From: Planococcus maritimus
GTDB taxonomy: Bacteria > Bacillota > Bacilli > Bacillales_A > Planococcaceae
Assembly: GCF_001687625.2 (NCBI RefSeq)
Contig: NZ_CP016538.2
Coordinates: forward strand, 778,001-842,000
Direction: 5' to 3'
DNA: 64,000 nucleotides
Shown: positions 61,938 through 64,000 of the stretch, one piece after another
How positions within the stretch are numbered: the first letter of the stretch is position 1
Layout of the letters: the number at the start of each line of letters is the position of its first letter
The notes under the pieces: model-generated
Databases searched by the model: none
What the model saw: only the letters and a program-made list of their open reading frames with translations
What the model was told of the DNA's origin: nothing
Program-made: the position numbers and the translations under genes

Positions 61938-63488
61938 ATGAACATTACCACGTCTTTAACGATGAACGCGACGCGTCAGCCTGATTTAGTGGCATTGAAT
62001 TTCGAGGGGAAATCCTATACGTATCAGGAATTAAACGCGGAAGTGAATCGCTTGGCGAACGCTTTAGTACGTGAAGGGATTGCAAAAGGCGATAAAGTCG
62101 CGCTATTCATGAAGAATTCGGATGCTTACGTCATAGCGTTTTTTGCGGCATTGAAGGCAGGGGGCGTCGTCGTCCCAGTCAATTACAGGCTAAATGCTGA
62201 GGAAGCGGGCTATCTCTTTGGTCAGTCGGATGCGGCCTATGTGTTTTGCGATCAGGAGTTTGAAAGCTTAGTGGCGGAAGCAAAGAAATCGGAGGAGCTG
62301 CTGCACCAAGTGGTCGTCTACCCGAAAGCGCAAGAGCAAGCCCACCTGAGCTGGGACGAAATGCTGGACGATGACCGCACGGAACCCAACGTAGAAATCT
62401 TGCCGGAAGACGATGCCGAAATCCTCTATACTTCAGGAACGACCGGCCCGCCGAAAGGAGCACTTTTTGACCACCAGCGAATCGTCAATGTCAGCACCTC
62501 TTTCATCCTCGGGACCGGTGTCAATCATGATGACCGCTTGCTTCATGCTGCACCATTTTTCCATCCTTCCCAGCTGAATTTGTTTTTAGTGACCGGCGTC
62601 ATACTCGGCGTGCCACAAACCATCTTGCGCGACTTTGCGACCAGGGATGTATTGGAAGCCATTCAACAGGACGGCTGTACGGTGTTTTTCGGATTGCCTG
62701 ATATGTACCATGCATTGATGGAGGCACCGGAGAGCACGTACGACCTCGGGACGATTCGTAAATGCATGTACGGGACAGACCCGATGCCAAGCGGCCTGGT
62801 GGCACGTGCGATGAAATTCTTCGGTCACGAACAATTTTATAATTTATGCTTTCTCACTGAGGGCGGTCCGGGAGGCGTTTATTTGTTGCCAAGCGAGCAT
62901 GCTCATAAAGAAGGCGCCGGCGGTAAGTCAATGTACATGACACATGTCCGAGTGGTCGATGAATCAATGAACGACGTCGCGCCGGGGCGGGTCGGTGAAT
63001 TCATCATGCGCGGCGAGACAATCATGAAATCGTATTACAAGATGCCCGATGAAACCGAAGCCGCCTTCCGAAATGGCTGGTTGTTGACTGGCGATCTTGC
63101 GACAATCGACGAAGACGGCTACATCACGCTCGTCGACCGAAAATCCGACCGCATCATCTCTGCGGGAAACAATATCTATTCAATTGAAATTGAACAATTG
63201 CTAAATCGTCATCCGCAAATTCAGGAAGCGGCGACTGTCGGAATCCCTGAAGAAGAGTGGGGCGAAATCGTCGGTGTTGTCATCGTTCCAAAAGAAGGGG
63301 AGACGATCGATGAAGTGGCGCTTTCGGAATACTTGCTGGAACATTTGCCGCCTCACAAAGCCCCGAAAAAATTCCGTTTCGCGGATGAATTGCCGCGCAA
63401 CGCTTCAGGAAAAATTTTGAAATATCAGTTGCGTGAACGGCATACTAGCGAATACACTTGGTTCCGTCATACATTCATTGAACGTTGA
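61938..63488 (+). CDS. Fatty-acyl-CoA/AMP-dependent ligase
   Basis: A 516-residue acyl-adenylate-forming enzyme with the P-loop ILYTSGTTGPPKGALFDH, the GDLATIDEDGYITLVDRKSD hinge and the C-terminal catalytic lysine in RNASGKILKY. The TEGGPGG block and overall length are those of fatty-acyl-CoA synthetases. GGAGGAATGGGAG precedes the ATG; a promoter-like TTGACT..TAATAT sits upstream at 61849-61877. Chain-length preference is not readable. Confidence 0.88.
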   Translation: MNITTSLTMNATRQPDLVALNFEGKSYTYQELNAEVNRLANALVREGIAKGDKVALFMKNSDAYVIAFFAALKAGGVVVPVNYRLNAEEAGYLFGQSDAAYVFCDQEFESLVAEAKKSEELLHQVVVYPKAQEQAHLSWDEMLDDDRTEPNVEILPEDDAEILYTSGTTGPPKGALFDHQRIVNVSTSFILGTGVNHDDRLLHAAPFFHPSQLNLFLVTGVILGVPQTILRDFATRDVLEAIQQDGCTVFFGLPDMYHALMEAPESTYDLGTIRKCMYGTDPMPSGLVARAMKFFGHEQFYNLCFLTEGGPGGVYLLPSEHAHKEGAGGKSMYMTHVRVVDESMNDVAPGRVGEFIMRGETIMKSYYKMPDETEAAFRNGWLLTGDLATIDEDGYITLVDRKSDRIISAGNNIYSIEIEQLLNRHPQIQEAATVGIPEEEWGEIVGVVIVPKEGETIDEVALSEYLLEHLPPHKAPKKFRFADELPRNASGKILKYQLRERHTSEYTWFRHTFIER

Positions 63489-63577
63489 AAAATAGCGCCC
63501 TGATGGTTCGGGGCGCCATTTCTCTGTGGTATGATGGAACAGGATTTGAATCGAACACGGCAGGAGGATTTTTTTAG

Positions 63578-64000
63578 ATGGACAATAACGATGTATTGAT
63601 CCGGTTGCGCTATGCGCTGGACTTGAAAAATAGCGACGTAAAAGAAATTTTCGCACTCGGCGGGGAAAAAGTGGATGCGGTGGATGTCCCGTTGATCTTA
63701 ACGAAAACGCCGGAACCAGAAGATGAAGGGGCAGAAGCCAATATTCCGTTGGCAAACGATCAGTTGGAGCGTTTTTTGAACGGCCTGATTACCTTTAACC
63801 GCGGCCCGAAACCTGGTGACGCCGGACCACCTGACGTAAGTGGCGAACACGTTAACAATTTGGTCTTGAAAAAGCTGCGCATTGCGTTGGAACTGACGAG
63901 CGAAGATTTACTTGACTTGTGGAAGCTGGCTGGGATCAATGTTTCTAAAGGCGAACTTGGCGCTTTTCTCCGGAAAGAAGGCCACAAGAACTACAAAGAG
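63578..64000 (+). CDS. DUF1456 family protein (cut at window edge)
   Basis: The frame starts at ATG 63578 behind AGGAGG and is open to the end of the window, giving 141 residues; the family length (about 150-160) means only a few residues are missing. Two copies of a repeat are visible: VLIRLRYALDLKNSDVKEIFALGG and LVLKKLRIALELTSEDLLDLWKLAG, which is the internal duplication of the DUF1456 (YehS) family. Function unknown. Confidence 0.85.
   Translation, partial: MDNNDVLIRLRYALDLKNSDVKEIFALGGEKVDAVDVPLILTKTPEPEDEGAEANIPLANDQLERFLNGLITFNRGPKPGDAGPPDVSGEHVNNLVLKKLRIALELTSEDLLDLWKLAGINVSKGELGAFLRKEGHKNYKE

Overview
The window looks like chromosome from a mid-GC Gram-positive of the Bacillaceae/Planococcaceae type. 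I infer a Planococcus-like organism from family content and style; no marker gene proves it. Supporting signs are strong AGGAGG ribosome-binding sites, frequent TTG/GTG starts, T-box and cobalamin riboswitches, a likely SigW-type promoter, a pspA-ydjG-ydjH-ydjI operon, lipoprotein signal peptides and abundant U-run terminators. I found no rRNA, tRNA, CRISPR array, transposase or prophage.

Layout. 1-2.4 kb: rhodanese-type sulfurtransferase, a DUF1697 protein and an SDR oxidoreductase. 2.6-7.2 kb: a two-gene unit of a 1254-residue SF1 helicase-like ATPase with a very long coiled-coil insertion, and a winged-helix-like partner. 7.3-10.5 kb: LTA-synthase-like protein, a tiny CxxC protein and an acetamidase/formamidase. 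10.6-12.6 kb: GntR (YtrA-like)/ABC ATPase/membrane-protein operon with an operator-like palindrome. 12.7-17.4 kb: de novo NAD synthesis, with nifS-type desulfurase divergent from nadB-nadC-nadA. 17.6-22.8 kb: LacI regulator, NCS2-like permease, aldehyde dehydrogenase and iron alcohol dehydrogenase, a probable catabolic unit for an unknown substrate. 22.9-25.2 kb: two redox enzymes (YfmJ-like reductase, Old Yellow Enzyme family).

25.3-29.5 kb carries two related DUF1643-like genes around a GIY-YIG-type gene and an AT-rich WYL regulator, and looks like an acquired patch. 29.5-31.2 kb: a T-box leader with probable Tyr specifier controls an NhaC-family transporter. 31.3-33.1 kb: a cobalamin riboswitch controls a degenerate adenosyltransferase homologue and a BtuF-like lipoprotein. 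33.5-37.6 kb: acyl carrier protein, AMP-forming ligase, MBOAT acyltransferase and SGNH/DltD-like protein, a dlt-like but non-canonical system for acylating an extracellular polymer. 37.7-41.3 kb: AT-rich accessory stretch with TTTACGAACG repeats, small ORFs, an XRE/membrane-protein pair and an ECF sigma/anti-sigma pair.

41.4-43.3 kb: MFS exporter and a convergent HTH regulator, whose two promoters share an operator core. 43.4-51.4 kb: small membrane proteins and lipoproteins, a frameshifted predicted Zn protease, a TPP enzyme, an alpha/beta hydrolase and a secreted nuclease. 51.5-54.9 kb: two SDR enzymes, a Bacillaceae-type intergenic repeat, a TetR regulator with palindromic operator and a hydrolase. 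55.1-58.8 kb: the envelope-stress operon pspA-ydjGHI. 58.9-64 kb: SDR, DUF2798 protein, mug glycosylase, BsuPI-domain lipoprotein, acyl-CoA synthetase and the start of a DUF1456 protein cut by the window edge.
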